NCBI GenBank assembly: GCA_018066805.1 | Contig: JAGPVX010000064.1 | Span: 1-42,238, forward strand | DNA: 42,238 nt | Reading direction: 5' to 3' | Origin: Paraperlucidibaca sp. | Lineage (GTDB): Bacteria; Pseudomonadota; Gammaproteobacteria; Pseudomonadales; Moraxellaceae | Shown: positions 8,007 through 17,242 of the stretch, in pieces | Numbering within the stretch: the stretch's first letter is position 1 | How the letters are laid out: the number at the start of each line of letters is the position of its first letter | Position numbers and translations under genes: made by a program | The notes under the pieces: model-generated | Told to the model about the DNA's origin: nothing | What the model saw: the letters and a program-made list of their open reading frames with translations, nothing else | Database searches by the model: none

Positions 8007-9058
8007 GCTGAGGCCTCCGGGCGCAAGGCACGGGTAAATGAGCGCAGATCATTTAGCTTCTCTAATGCTTGACCGCTACACATTAAGTCATCGGCAAAGG
8101 CCACGCCTTGCGCCCAAGTCTGGCAAATGCCGGCAACGTAAATCGCCGCACCAGCATTGAGCGAGATGAGCTGCGCCGCCTTCACTGCCTCGGGCGTGCT
8201 GCGCTTGCCCAAGGCATTTTGAATTAGAGCCAGCGATTCAGACGAATTCGCCACACTCAAACCCACAAGGCTTTGACTGGGCACGCCAAGCGATTCTGGC
8301 GTGATGACATACTCTTTCACTTCGCCATTTTTCAGCTCAGCCACGCGGGTGGGCGTGGCTAGCGAAACCTCATCGAGGCCATCATTGGCACACACCACTA
8401 ATGCATGAACACTACCCAACCGCATTAGCACCTCCGCCATCGGGCGGCATAACGCAGGGTTAAATACACCAACGACTTGGCGCTTTACAAAGGCCGGATT
8501 GGTCAGTGGACCAAGCAAATTAAACAGCGTGCGAATGCCCACTGCTTGTCGAGCCGGCACCGCATACTTCATCGCGCCGTGATGATTCACTGCGAACAAA
8601 AAGCCAACACCAACTTCATTGATGCAGCGTGCGACTTGCTCGGCATCGAGCGCCAAATTAACACCAGCAGCTTCGAGCAAGTCGGCGCTACCACTTTTCG
8701 ATGACACCGCACGATTACCATGCTTAGCCACGCGTGCGCCGGCGGCGGCAACCACCATCGCTGCAGCAGTAGAGACATTAAATAAGTTAGCGCCATCACC
8801 ACCAGTACCGACGATGTCGACGATGTGCGGATGCTCAGCAAGCACGACCGGCGTGGCGAGCTCGCGCATTACGCGTGCTGCACCTTCAATCTCATCAATC
8901 GACTCGCCCTTCATGCGCAATGCCACTAGCAGCGCTGCAATTTGCGCATCGGCCAACTCGCCCTGCATCAGCGCGCGCATGATGTCTTGCATTTCATCCG
9001 TGGACAGATTGATGCGCTCGACCAAACGCCCAAGGGAAGCTTTTATGTCCATGCTCAT
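8003..9058 (-). CDS. trpD: Anthranilate phosphoribosyltransferase
   Basis: A 351-residue enzyme that transfers phosphoribose from PRPP to anthranilate. The glycine-rich PRPP loop [17 protein letters not shown] is intact, and the [19 protein letters not shown] segment is the conserved catalytic/anthranilate region. The protein has the normal length for a stand-alone TrpD, not fused to TrpG. Both ends are coupled by ATGA overlaps: the start with the trpG stop (9055–9058) and the stop with the trpC start (8003–8006). A fixed TrpD:TrpC ratio through translational coupling is likely. It acts in the cytosol. Confidence 0.98.
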   Translation of the reverse strand: MSMDIKASLGRLVERINLSTDEMQDIMRALMQGELADAQIAALLVALRMKGESIDEIEGAARVMRELATPVVLAEHPHIVDIVGTGGDGANLFNVSTAAAMVVAAAGARVAKHGNRAVSSKSGSADLLEAAGVNLALDAEQVARCINEVGVGFLFAVNHHGAMKYAVPARQAVGIRTLFNLLGPLTNPAFVKRQVVGVFNPALCRPMAEVLMRLGSVHALVVCANDGLDEVSLATPTRVAELKNGEVKEYVITPESLGVPSQSLVGLSVANSSESLALIQNALGKRSTPEAVKAAQLISLNAGAAIYVAGICQTWAQGVAFADDLMCSGQALEKLNDLRSFTRALRPEASA

Positions 9059-9639
9059 CGCACCTGCTCAAGAAAGTTTTTCAGCAGCGCATGACCTTGC
9101 TCACTGAGAATAGATTCGGGGTGAAATTGCACGCCCTCCACTGCCAAGGTTTTATGGCGCAGACCCATTATTTCATCGCGCGAGCCATCGGCATGTTGCG
9201 TCCACGCCGTCACCTCTAAGCATTCAGGCAAGGTCTCGGCGCGCACCACTAGTGAATGGTAACGTGTCGACACCAGCGGGTTATTAAGGTCGCGAAACAC
9301 GCCTTGATTGGCGTGATACACCGGCGAGGTTTTGCCATGCATGACCTGCCGTGCGCGCACCACTTCACCGCCATATAACTGGCCGATGCTCTGGTGGCCT
9401 AAGCACACGCCCAAGATGGGAATCTGCCCAGCAAAGCGCTCAATGGCAGCAATCGAAATGCCTGCCTCGGTCGGGGTACATGGGCCCGGCGAGACAACTA
9501 AGCGCGATGGTGCTAGCTCAGCGATTTGCTCTAGGGTGATTTCATCATTGCGAAAGACACGCACTTCTTCACCGAGCTCGCCGAAATACTGCACGAGGTT
9601 GTAAGTGAAGGAGTCGTAATTATCGATCATCAGCAACAT
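9055..9639 (-). CDS. trpG: Anthranilate synthase component II, glutamine amidotransferase
   Basis: A 194-residue class I glutamine amidotransferase that supplies ammonia to TrpE. It starts [19 protein letters not shown]. It has the oxyanion/nucleophile motif [12 protein letters not shown] with the catalytic cysteine, and the His-Glu end of the triad in VQFHPESI. In many bacteria this type of subunit (TrpG/PabA) also serves 4-aminobenzoate synthesis; whether it does so here cannot be read from the sequence. The start lies 3 nt after the trpE stop, with its GGGAG ribosome-binding site inside the trpE 3' end. That placement supports anthranilate synthase as the main partner. Confidence 0.97.
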   Translation of the reverse strand: MLLMIDNYDSFTYNLVQYFGELGEEVRVFRNDEITLEQIAELAPSRLVVSPGPCTPTEAGISIAAIERFAGQIPILGVCLGHQSIGQLYGGEVVRARQVMHGKTSPVYHANQGVFRDLNNPLVSTRYHSLVVRAETLPECLEVTAWTQHADGSRDEIMGLRHKTLAVEGVQFHPESILSEQGHALLKNFLEQVR

Positions 9640-9642
9640 GGC

Positions 9643-11127
9643 TTAGCTCCCAAACCCGGTCGATGCCAGCTCAGCGGCCTTCATGAGCGCACGCGCTTTA
9701 TTTAAGGTTTCCATCCATTCCAGCTCAGGCACGGAATCGGCGACTACGCCGGCACCTGCCTGCACATGCATTTGGCCGTCTTTGAGCACGGCGGTGCGAA
9801 TGGCAATCGCCGTGTCCATCGCACCATTCCACGCTAAATAGCCGACGGCGCCGCCATAAATGCCGCGCTTCACTGGCTCGAGCTCATCGATAATTTCCAT
9901 CGCACGCACTTTCGGTGCACCCGACAGCGTGCCGGCCGGCAAAGTCGCGCGCAGGACATCGAGCGCCGTCACTTCGGGGCGCAATGTCGCCTCAACATTG
10001 GAGACGATATGCATGACGTGCGAGTAGCGCTCGATCTTCATTTTTTCGGTCAGGCGCACTTGGCCGATTTGTGCGACGCGACCAACGTCATTGCGACCTA
10101 AATCGATAAGCATCAGATGCTCGGCAATCTCTTTCGGATCGGCCAATAACTCCACTTCGAGCTCACGATCGCGCTCAGGCGTGGCACCGCGCTTGCGTGT
10201 GCCGGCAATCGGGCGCACCGAGACTTGGCCATTTTCAACGCGAGCCAAAATTTCTGGACTGGAGCCGACAATATGGAAGTCGTCGCAATGAACAAAGTAC
10301 ATATAAGGCGATGGATTCAGATGTCGCAAGGCGCGATACAGCGACAACGGTGGCTGCACAAATGGCGCACTTAAGCGCTGCGACGGCACGACCTGCATGA
10401 CATCGCCCGCCAGCACATAATCCTTGATACGGTTCACGCCGGCCTTAAAGTCGGCCTCAGGAAAGCTAGAAACAAAGTCTGCCTCGCACGTGACCTGATC
10501 AGGCACAAAGGCATCTTCTGGACGCACGGAGATAGGTTGGCGCAGTACCGCTACCAAATCGTCGATACGCTTTTCAGCATTCGCCAGCGCATCAGCCTGT
10601 GCAGGGTCGGCATGGACAACGAGCAGCACCGTGCCCTTGATGTTGTCGAAAACCAAGACTTCATCTGACACCATAAAGAAAATATCTGGCGTGCCAATCG
10701 GGTCTGGTTTTACTACGGCGGCCAAACGCTTCTCGACATAACGCACAGTGTCGTAAGAGAAATAGCCGACGAGGCCGCCGCTGAAGCGTGGCAAATGCTC
10801 AAGCTCTGGTACGCGATAACGCTCGCGAAACTCATCGACAAAAGCCAATGGGTCATCACAAGTGAACTGTTCGAGCACCACACCATCACGGCGAATGTCG
10901 ATCTGATGACCATTGATGCGCAACACCGTTCGTGCTGGCAAGCCGATCATCGAATAGCGGCCCCACTGCTCACCGCCCTGCACCGATTCAAACAAATAGG
11001 TGTAAGGCGCGTTCGCCACTTTCAGGTAGCACGACAGAGGAGTATCGAGATCGGCGAGGATTTCGCGCACCACGGGGATGCGGTTATAGCCTTGGGCTAA
11101 TAGCCCAGCAAAGGTTTCAGCGTTCAT
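9643..11127 (-). CDS. trpE: Anthranilate synthase component I
   Basis: A 494-residue chorismate-utilising enzyme that makes anthranilate with ammonia from TrpG. It opens with the Pseudomonas-like pattern [19 protein letters not shown]. The LLESVQGG-type feedback site is present as [19 protein letters not shown]; the Ser of this loop binds inhibitory tryptophan in characterised enzymes. C-terminal active-site motifs include [44 protein letters not shown] and [10 protein letters not shown]. It heads trpEGDC, and 48 nt upstream is the end of a leader peptide with two tryptophan codons. Expression is therefore likely controlled by tryptophan supply, and activity by feedback inhibition. Confidence 0.98.
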   Translation of the reverse strand: MNAETFAGLLAQGYNRIPVVREILADLDTPLSCYLKVANAPYTYLFESVQGGEQWGRYSMIGLPARTVLRINGHQIDIRRDGVVLEQFTCDDPLAFVDEFRERYRVPELEHLPRFSGGLVGYFSYDTVRYVEKRLAAVVKPDPIGTPDIFFMVSDEVLVFDNIKGTVLLVVHADPAQADALANAEKRIDDLVAVLRQPISVRPEDAFVPDQVTCEADFVSSFPEADFKAGVNRIKDYVLAGDVMQVVPSQRLSAPFVQPPLSLYRALRHLNPSPYMYFVHCDDFHIVGSSPEILARVENGQVSVRPIAGTRKRGATPERDRELEVELLADPKEIAEHLMLIDLGRNDVGRVAQIGQVRLTEKMKIERYSHVMHIVSNVEATLRPEVTALDVLRATLPAGTLSGAPKVRAMEIIDELEPVKRGIYGGAVGYLAWNGAMDTAIAIRTAVLKDGQMHVQAGAGVVADSVPELEWMETLNKARALMKAAELASTGFGS

Positions 11128-11175
11128 GTGGTTTCACTCAAAAAATGCAGACGGCACAACGTGTTAGCGAGGCAA

Positions 11176-11223
11176 TCACCATCGCCAGCAGAAGCAGTCA
11201 ACACGGTTGAGCAAACGCATCAT
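11176..11223 (-). CDS. trpL: Putative trp operon leader peptide (TrpL), 15 residues
   Basis: On the minus strand, between gph and trpE, an ATG at 11223 opens a 15-codon frame encoding MMRLLNRVDCFCWRW followed by TGA. Two of the last three sense codons are UGG (tryptophan). AGG lies 5 nt before the ATG, giving a plausible ribosome-binding site. Position, strand and terminal Trp codons are what an attenuation leader should show, and attenuation of trpE is known in Pseudomonas. After the stop come 30 nt, then six T residues (minus strand, 11145–11140), then the trpE start. A segment inside the leader (CAACCGTGTTG) can pair imperfectly with TAACACGTTG downstream. I do not find a strong GC-rich terminator directly before the T run, so the exact mechanism is open. 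Confidence 0.7.
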   Translation of the reverse strand: MMRLLNRVDCFCWRW

Positions 11224-11241
11224 GCACACCTAAATTCAGCG

Positions 11242-11269
11242 GATAGCGCGACACACCGTCGCGCCTATC
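11242..11269 (-). other. Stem-loop upstream of the trp leader
   Basis: GATAGCGCGAC (11242–11252) pairs with GTCGCG and CTATC (11258–11269), an 11-bp stem with one bulged C and a 5-nt loop. It lies 15 nt after the gph stop and 18 nt before the leader peptide ATG. No T run follows on either strand, so it is more likely a processing or stabilising element than a full terminator. Confidence 0.5.
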
Positions 11270-11284
11270 ACAGAGGTTTGAAAA

Positions 11285-11974
11285 TTAAAGCATGTCGGCC
11301 AATGTGGCAACCACGCGATCGGGTTCACTGGCCTCAATGGCTTCGCCGTAATTATAGCCATAGGGCAGTGCCAATACACGCACGCCAGCCGCTTTCGCCG
11401 CTTCCACGTCATTGCGCGAGTCACCAATCATCAGGGCTTTGTCGGGAGTTACTGAGAAATGCCGCAGCGAGTGTTGCAGCGGTTCGGGGTGTGGCTTTTT
11501 GTGCGTTAAAGAATCGCCGCCCAACACTACGCTGAAATACTCACTGAGTTCGAGCGCATCGAGCAGTGCATTGGCGGGCTTTAGCGGCTTGTTGGTGATG
11601 CAGGCCATGTTAATGCCCTGCGCTTTTGCCGCGTCGAGAAACTCACGTACGCCGGGATACACCGTGCTGAATTCGCACACCGCGTCTTCGTAGCGGTGCA
11701 TAAAAGCGCTCAGCAATTGCTCGTTTTCAATTTGGCGCTGCATGGCGTTATCGAGCTGAGGCCGCACATGCTGCAGGGCGACATCCATTAAGCGTGCGGC
11801 ACCACGACCAATGCCGTTGCGCACCACTTCATCGGCCACTGGCGGCAGAGCCAAGTCGTCCAGCGCGCGATTGAGCGCAATGGCAATATCGGCAGCGCTA
11901 TCGGCAAGCGTGCCATCCAAATCAAACATAATGAGTTGCGGTAGACCACCAAACCAACTTTTCAGTTCATCCAT
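11285..11974 (-). CDS. gph: Phosphoglycolate phosphatase (HAD family)
   Basis: A 229-residue HAD-superfamily phosphatase. Motif I is MFDLDGTLADS with nucleophile Asp18 and acid/base Asp20; motif II is ITNKP; motif III/IV is KKPHPEPL…MIGDSRNDVEAAKAAG. Gph removes phosphate from 2-phosphoglycolate, which forms during repair of 3'-phosphoglycolate DNA ends and in metabolism. The ATG at 11974 is chosen over an in-frame GTG at 12001 because GGAG lies 8 nt before it and nothing ribosome-binding-like precedes the GTG. The order rpe–gph–trpE on one strand is conserved in Pseudomonas-type genomes and supports gph over other HAD functions such as pyrophosphatase PpaX. Confidence 0.9.
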   Translation of the reverse strand: MDELKSWFGGLPQLIMFDLDGTLADSAADIAIALNRALDDLALPPVADEVVRNGIGRGAARLMDVALQHVRPQLDNAMQRQIENEQLLSAFMHRYEDAVCEFSTVYPGVREFLDAAKAQGINMACITNKPLKPANALLDALELSEYFSVVLGGDSLTHKKPHPEPLQHSLRHFSVTPDKALMIGDSRNDVEAAKAAGVRVLALPYGYNYGEAIEASEPDRVVATLADML

Positions 11975-12016
11975 GTCGCACACTCCGCTGTTAGAAAGCA
12001 CTTCGACCAGTCTGCC

Positions 12017-12691
12017 CTAGCGTTTTGCTTGCGCCAACTCCGCACGCATCGCAGCAATAGCTTCGGCATAACTCGGCGTATTGAAGATTGCCGAACCGGC
12101 AACAAACATATCAGCGCCAGCCTCGGCAATTTCACGAATATTTTTCGCGGTCACGCCGCCATCAATCTCTAAACGAATATCACGCCCCGAAGCGTCAATG
12201 CGTGCACGTGCTTCACGCAGCTTTGCCAAGGTGCCGGGAATGAATTTCTGCCCACCGAAACCGGGGTTCACGCTCATCAACAAAATCACATCAACCTTAT
12301 CCATCACATAGTCAAGGTAATGCAGCGGCGTGCCTGGGTTAAACACTAGCCCGCATTTGGCGCCACCCGAGCGTATCAGCTCCAACGAGCGGTCGACATG
12401 ATCAGAGGCTTCGGGGTGAAAGGTGACGATACTGGCACCCGCTTCAATAAAATCACCAATGAGACGGTCGACCGGGCGCACCATCAAATGCGCATCGATG
12501 GGCGCAGTGACGCCGTATTTGCGCAGCGCTTTGCAGACCATCGGACCAATGGTCAGGTTCGGCACATAGTGATTATCCATGACATCGAAATGCACGACAT
12601 CGGCACCCGCTTCGAGCACGGCATCGACTTCCGCACCAAGGCGAGCAAAGTCAGCAGACAGAATGGATGGTGCAATTAAAAACTCAGTCAT
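12017..12691 (-). CDS. rpe: Ribulose-phosphate 3-epimerase
   Basis: A 224-residue TIM-barrel epimerase that interconverts D-ribulose 5-phosphate and D-xylulose 5-phosphate in the pentose phosphate pathway. Key elements are [13 protein letters not shown] at the N-terminus, [17 protein letters not shown] with the metal-binding His and catalytic Asp, [21 protein letters not shown] and [12 protein letters not shown] with the second catalytic Asp. The length is typical. It lies 42 nt before the gph start and 16 nt after the murU stop on the same strand, so it probably belongs to one transcription unit with gph. Its neighbours do not suggest a photosynthetic role. Confidence 0.97.
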   Translation of the reverse strand: MTEFLIAPSILSADFARLGAEVDAVLEAGADVVHFDVMDNHYVPNLTIGPMVCKALRKYGVTAPIDAHLMVRPVDRLIGDFIEAGASIVTFHPEASDHVDRSLELIRSGGAKCGLVFNPGTPLHYLDYVMDKVDVILLMSVNPGFGGQKFIPGTLAKLREARARIDASGRDIRLEIDGGVTAKNIREIAEAGADMFVAGSAIFNTPSYAEAIAAMRAELAQAKR

Positions 12692-12707
12692 AACGCTCTC
12701 GTACAGA

Positions 12708-13424
12708 TTAAATTTGGCGGGCGCAGATGGCCGTATCTAGGTCGGTAAGTCGCTGCGGCGTGCCGACATCAACCCAAGGGCCGGGAAAATACTCACCACT
12801 GGCACGGCCAGCGGCAATGGCATCATGCAGCAAGGGAGCCAATGGCCGCACACCTTGGCTTAAGCCCTGAAAGAGACTAGGACAATACACGGCCAAGCCG
12901 GCATATGTGAAGGCTGAGTCTTCACACTTATCAGTCAGCAACGCCTGCTCTCCAACCACAGGGGCGCCAGATGTGATGCCCTGCAAGCCAAAATCACCCA
13001 TTAAATTATGCTCAGGATTATCGACTAACACTAAGTGTGCCTGCTTGCCAGGAGCCAACGCCCCGCGCAAGGCAGTCATGTTATAGCGCAGCCAAATATC
13101 GCCATTGACCAAGATAAATGGCTCATTGCCGATCAAGCTCAGCGCCTGCACGATGCCACCTGCTGTTTCCAGCGGCTTGCCATCAGGTTCATGCGACCAA
13201 TGAATTTGCACGCCGAAACTGCGCCCATCCGCCAAAACCTGCTCGAGCTTTTTACCTAGCCATGCAGTATTAATAACGACTTGTGTTATTCCTGCCGCAC
13301 GCAAAGCTTCAAGATGCCATACGATCAGCGGCTTGCCACCCACCTTGAGTAGAGGCTTCGGCGTGTCATCAGTCAGTGGCCGCATGCGCGTACCCAGACC
13401 GGCAGCCAGAATCATTGCTTTCAC
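12708..13424 (-). CDS. murU: N-acetylmuramate alpha-1-phosphate uridylyltransferase
   Basis: A 238-residue sugar-nucleotide transferase. It begins [20 protein letters not shown], the GxGxRxxPLT pyrophosphorylase signature, followed by [17 protein letters not shown] supplies the usual metal-binding Asp. MurU makes UDP-MurNAc from MurNAc-1-phosphate and UTP in the cell-wall recycling route of Pseudomonas, which bypasses de novo UDP-MurNAc synthesis and the fosfomycin-sensitive MurA step. Its start overlaps the amgK stop as ATGA (13421–13424). The amgK–murU pair divergent from lptD matches the Pseudomonas arrangement, which separates it from generic glucose-1-phosphate nucleotidyltransferases. 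Confidence 0.92.
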   Translation of the reverse strand: MKAMILAAGLGTRMRPLTDDTPKPLLKVGGKPLIVWHLEALRAAGITQVVINTAWLGKKLEQVLADGRSFGVQIHWSHEPDGKPLETAGGIVQALSLIGNEPFILVNGDIWLRYNMTALRGALAPGKQAHLVLVDNPEHNLMGDFGLQGITSGAPVVGEQALLTDKCEDSAFTYAGLAVYCPSLFQGLSQGVRPLAPLLHDAIAAGRASGEYFPGPWVDVGTPQRLTDLDTAICARQI

Positions 13425-14476
13425 AAATACGACTCCAATGTCGGCGCAGCACTCGGGTTGCGCGCTAAATATTCGGGCAAAATCCTCAGCAAAATGGCAC
13501 GTAATGGTGCCAGCTCTGCATACGGCGCTAATTCATCAAGCGCATAGCGATAGACCACAGGAATATCGTTGAGATAGCCATGCTTGCCGTCGCGAAAGCT
13601 TAGGCGAGCAAAAATACCCAACACTTTGAGATGGCGTTGCACGGCAATCCAATCGCACCAGCGCGCAAACAAGCTCAAGCTAATATGTCGCTCAAGTTTG
13701 CCTGCCTGCTGCAGCTGGCGATGAAATTGCGCAATCCAACGACTGACATCCTCTGCCGGCCAAACCACATAGGCATCGCGCAATAGCGACATCAGATCAT
13801 AGGTAATTGGCCCTGTTACCGCGTCTTGAAAATCGATAATGCCAAGCTCACCTTCGGGCGTGAGCATGAGATTGCGCGAGTGATAATCACGATGAACAAA
13901 GCCGGTGGGCTGCTCTGCAATAGCATCGGCGATCAGACCAAATTGCGCCTCAAGAGCAGCTGCATCAACTTCATTTAAGGTCACGCCCAAGAGCTGCGGA
14001 ATAAACCAATCACTGAGCAGACGCATTTCTGTTAGCAGGCGCTCACGGTCATAGCTAGGCAAGGCGTAATTGGTTGGCGCAGGGCAATCCAGCATATCGA
14101 TCAATGCCGTCATCGCGGCACCATAAAGTGTGTTGACCGATGTCGCGCTCAGCTCCGAACCTAACAAGGTGTCGCCCAAATCGGTGAGCAGCATAAATCC
14201 TTTCGATGACGACCATGCCAGCACTTGCGGCACACACAGGCCGTGGTCGTGTAACGCACCGGCAATCGCCACGAATGGATGGCAATTTTCCTTTTCGGGT
14301 GGCGCATCGACAGCCACTAAACTGCCCTGCGAAAACACTTGGCGGAAGTAGCGGCGAAAGCTGGCATCGCCAGAAATCATCGTTAATGGGCCCATGGCGG
14401 AAGACCACTGCGGCTGGCCTTTATGCCAAGCGTGCAGCCATTGCGCGAGCTGTTGCGCGCGGACATCTGAGCTCAT
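13421..14476 (-). CDS. amgK: N-acetylmuramate/N-acetylglucosamine anomeric kinase
   Basis: A 351-residue protein of the aminoglycoside phosphotransferase/choline kinase fold. The catalytic loop is FVHRDYHSRNLML and the metal-binding Asp is in LGIIDFQDAVTGPITYDL. AmgK phosphorylates MurNAc (and GlcNAc) at the anomeric hydroxyl, feeding MurU in peptidoglycan recycling. The stop overlaps the murU start by 4 nt. The gene is divergent from lptD across a short spacer that holds an 8-bp inverted repeat. Antibiotic resistance is not implied: the fold is shared, but the neighbourhood is the cell-wall recycling one. No upstream recycling enzymes (mupP, anmK, ampG) are visible in the window. Confidence 0.92.
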   Translation of the reverse strand: MSSDVRAQQLAQWLHAWHKGQPQWSSAMGPLTMISGDASFRRYFRQVFSQGSLVAVDAPPEKENCHPFVAIAGALHDHGLCVPQVLAWSSSKGFMLLTDLGDTLLGSELSATSVNTLYGAAMTALIDMLDCPAPTNYALPSYDRERLLTEMRLLSDWFIPQLLGVTLNEVDAAALEAQFGLIADAIAEQPTGFVHRDYHSRNLMLTPEGELGIIDFQDAVTGPITYDLMSLLRDAYVVWPAEDVSRWIAQFHRQLQQAGKLERHISLSLFARWCDWIAVQRHLKVLGIFARLSFRDGKHGYLNDIPVVYRYALDELAPYAELAPLRAILLRILPEYLARNPSAAPTLESYL

Positions 14477-14497
14477 TACGGGATTTTCCTAGCTGAA

Positions 14498-14544
14498 CAG
14501 GGGTCAATGATTCTATTATCCGTTAAATCCTGATGCGACCCCTG
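14498..14544. repeat. Inverted repeat in the amgK–lptD divergent spacer
   Basis: CAGGGGTC (14498–14505) is repeated inverted as GACCCCTG (14537–14544), separated by 31 nt that include TATTAT (14514–14519), a possible –10 element toward lptD. It could be a two-half-site operator serving both genes or a hairpin in the lptD leader. No known regulator site is recognised. Confidence 0.45.
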
Positions 14545-14554
14545 CTTGCGCGCC

Positions 14555-17242
14555 ATGACAAATAAACTTGTAAATACTTCTGCAAAGGTGGCTTTTGCCC
14601 GCCTAACCCCTCTGGCTGCAGCACTTTTAGTGCTGCCTAGCGCCGGCTTATCTGCGTCACCATACGGCGTCGAGTCCAATGAAGGACTTTCAGTTTATGC
14701 CGCTGCTGAGCGTGACGATGAATTTATTGAGGCTCCTAAGCCACAGCGTCCATCATCTTTGCTGATGCAACTACCCAGCGTTCCTAGTCCGGTCGCTCCA
14801 AAATCGGTGAATCAGCCAAGCCCGAGCAGCGCGGTTATTCCGCCTACTATTGCTGAACCTGCAAGAGTTATTGAGCCCGCGAAACCAGCCGACAAAGTTG
14901 TCGTGGATGCTCCAGCTGCTGCGACATCGATAGCCGCCACGCCGACTAAAGATCTAGACAGTGTCGATACAGTCGGGACACGCCTAGGCTGGTTAACCAC
15001 CGCTCAAATCGCACAACTGCCCGACGCCGACAAGCCGCCATTAGATGCCACTTGCCAAGGCGCATGGGCCACGCCTGTGCCATTGAGCACACCATTGGGC
15101 GACTTAGACACCTCCGACATCGAGGCTCTAGCCAACTCATTAAGCTATAACGATGAAGGTGGCGCTGATCTAAGCGGCAGCGTGCGCATCACACAGGGCG
15201 GCCGCCTGCTCGAAGCCGACAGCGGCAGCATCACGCAAGACCGTAACTTTGGTCGCTTCGATGGCAATGTGCGTATTGCCCAACCCGGCGTATTACTCAC
15301 CGGCGAACAAGCGGTAGTGAATATCAACACCAGCGCAGGCCAACTACTCAGCAGCGAGTTTGTCTCGCAAGCCATGCATGCCCACGGCCGCGCCGATCGT
15401 ATGCGCCGCTTTAGCGACGGCACGCTATTAATCGACCGCGGCATTTACACCACTTGCGCACCAGGTAGTCGTGTCTGGTCATTTGAAGCGAAAGATATTG
15501 AGCTCAATCCCAACACCGGCATTGGCGAAGTTTATAGCGCTAAATTGCGCATTCAAGACGTGCCAATTCTGTACTTACCGTACTTCCGCTTTCCAATTGA
15601 TGATCGCCGCCAAACCGGCATCTTGATTCCGCGCTTTGGTAACACCAACGATGGCGGCTTCGATCTGTCAGTGCCGATTTATTTGAATATTGCACCGCAA
15701 CTCGATGCCACAGTGACACCGCGTCTGCTGAGCTCGCGCGGTGCCATGCTAGAAACCGAAACTCGCTATTTAACGCATGACTTTGGCAGCGGCGAGCTGA
15801 AAGCGGCTATTTTGCCTGGCGATCAAAAAACAGGTGAAGATCGCAAGTCCGCCTCGCTAGATCAGCGCGCTGATTGGCAAAATGGCTGGCGCGCACGTAC
15901 CTCGCTGAATTATGTCTCAGATAATTTCTATTTCACCGATTTAGGCACTGACCTAAACCTCGCTAACCAAACGCACCAAGAGCGTTTAGGCGAAGTGTTT
16001 TACGACACACCAGACTGGCATTTCGTCGCTCGAGCACAAGGCTTCCAAACCATCGACCCCGATCTTTTAGATGTCGATAAGCCCTACTCACGCGTACCGC
16101 AATTTCTAGTCACCAGTGAGCGCGAGCGCTTACCGGGCTGGCAACGCAGCATGCGCGCCGAAGTAGCTCGCTTTGAGCGCAATATTGATGATGGCAGCGC
16201 GCCCGAAGTCAATGGCACACGCCTACGCTTAGATCCAGAGGTTCGCTTTGATTATTCGCAACCTTGGGGCTATCTACGTCCAGCAGCCAAACTCAGCCAC
16301 TTGAGCTATGCGCTCGATGGCAATGGCGTCACTGGCAATGAAGATACCAGCCTAACTGTGCCAACGCTAAGTCTAGACACTGGTTTAATTTTCGAACGCT
16401 TCAGCAATAACGGCAGCTCGCAAGTACTTGAGCCTCGCCTGTATTACCTCTACGCGCCGAATCGCGACCAAAGCTCATTGCCTAACTTCGACAGCGCCGT
16501 GACCACATTTAGCTATGATCAGCTCTTTCGTGACACCCGCTTTTCCGGTGGTGACCGCATCGATGATGCCAACCAGGTCGCTATCGGCCTAACCTCCCGC
16601 TGGCTCGACGCCGATGGCTTTGAGCGCCTTCAAGCGTCATTAGGCCAAATTGTCTATTTGCGTGACCGCGAGGTTCGCTTAGACCCTGCAGTCGCAGTCG
16701 ACACCAGTCCCGCATCTAGCTATGCCGGCAATATGACTTTCCGCGCCAATGAAGAAACCAGCTTTTTTGCCGACTTGCTGATGGACTCTGAAGGCTCTCG
16801 CCTCTCGCAATACAGCGTTGGCGCTAGCTACTTACCAAAAACAGGCGACCGCCTCTATAACGCCGGCTATCGCTTCCGCCGCGACGACCCAAGCATCGGC
16901 CAAAAAGCCGTCAGCCAAACTCAGCTATCCTTCGTTCAACCATTGGGCGTGAACTGGAAAGTGCTCGGCTTATGGAACTACGACATCAAGGAAAAAGAGT
17001 CACAAGAGGCTCTCTTTGGCGTATCGTACGAGGCTTGCTGTTGGCAGGTGCGCCTGTTTAAACGCAGTTTTATTGCCGATGCGGCGGCCAACAACAGCCC
17101 CACATCTGACCGTAGCCGCGAGGCTATCTTTATTGAAATCGTGCTGAAAGGTTTGGCAGGATTCGGCACTAACGTCGACACCTTGTTTGAGAAAAACGTG
17201 TTCGGCTACAACCAACTTGATCACAAAAAGGAAGGCTTTTAA
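14555..17242 (+). CDS. lptD: LPS-assembly outer membrane protein LptD
   Basis: An 895-residue outer-membrane protein that inserts lipopolysaccharide into the outer leaflet with LptE. It has a signal peptide (hydrophobic LAAALLVLPSAG, likely cut near ASP), then about 80 residues rich in Pro, Ala and Ser. Next comes a periplasmic LptA-like jellyroll (LSGSVRITQGGRLLEADSG…) and a long beta-barrel domain. All four disulfide cysteines expected of LptD are present: Cys167, Cys301, and the pair Cys828–Cys829 in YEACCWQVRLF. The ATG at 14555 was preferred to an in-frame TTG at 14546; neither has a strong ribosome-binding site. The stop shares one base with the surA start (TAATG), so outer-membrane chaperone and client are co-expressed. 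Confidence 0.96.
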   Translation: MTNKLVNTSAKVAFARLTPLAAALLVLPSAGLSASPYGVESNEGLSVYAAAERDDEFIEAPKPQRPSSLLMQLPSVPSPVAPKSVNQPSPSSAVIPPTIAEPARVIEPAKPADKVVVDAPAAATSIAATPTKDLDSVDTVGTRLGWLTTAQIAQLPDADKPPLDATCQGAWATPVPLSTPLGDLDTSDIEALANSLSYNDEGGADLSGSVRITQGGRLLEADSGSITQDRNFGRFDGNVRIAQPGVLLTGEQAVVNINTSAGQLLSSEFVSQAMHAHGRADRMRRFSDGTLLIDRGIYTTCAPGSRVWSFEAKDIELNPNTGIGEVYSAKLRIQDVPILYLPYFRFPIDDRRQTGILIPRFGNTNDGGFDLSVPIYLNIAPQLDATVTPRLLSSRGAMLETETRYLTHDFGSGELKAAILPGDQKTGEDRKSASLDQRADWQNGWRARTSLNYVSDNFYFTDLGTDLNLANQTHQERLGEVFYDTPDWHFVARAQGFQTIDPDLLDVDKPYSRVPQFLVTSERERLPGWQRSMRAEVARFERNIDDGSAPEVNGTRLRLDPEVRFDYSQPWGYLRPAAKLSHLSYALDGNGVTGNEDTSLTVPTLSLDTGLIFERFSNNGSSQVLEPRLYYLYAPNRDQSSLPNFDSAVTTFSYDQLFRDTRFSGGDRIDDANQVAIGLTSRWLDADGFERLQASLGQIVYLRDREVRLDPAVAVDTSPASSYAGNMTFRANEETSFFADLLMDSEGSRLSQYSVGASYLPKTGDRLYNAGYRFRRDDPSIGQKAVSQTQLSFVQPLGVNWKVLGLWNYDIKEKESQEALFGVSYEACCWQVRLFKRSFIADAAANNSPTSDRSREAIFIEIVLKGLAGFGTNVDTLFEKNVFGYNQLDHKKEGF

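Noticed and set aside
8619..9107. 162-codon open frame on the plus strand opposite trpD/trpG
   Set aside because: Composition (Ala, Ser, Thr, Cys rich) mirrors the real minus-strand genes; no start signal or family motif.
13421..14476. Aminoglycoside resistance phosphotransferase
   Set aside because: The fold is shared, but coupling to murU and position next to lptD identify the MurNAc/GlcNAc kinase AmgK.
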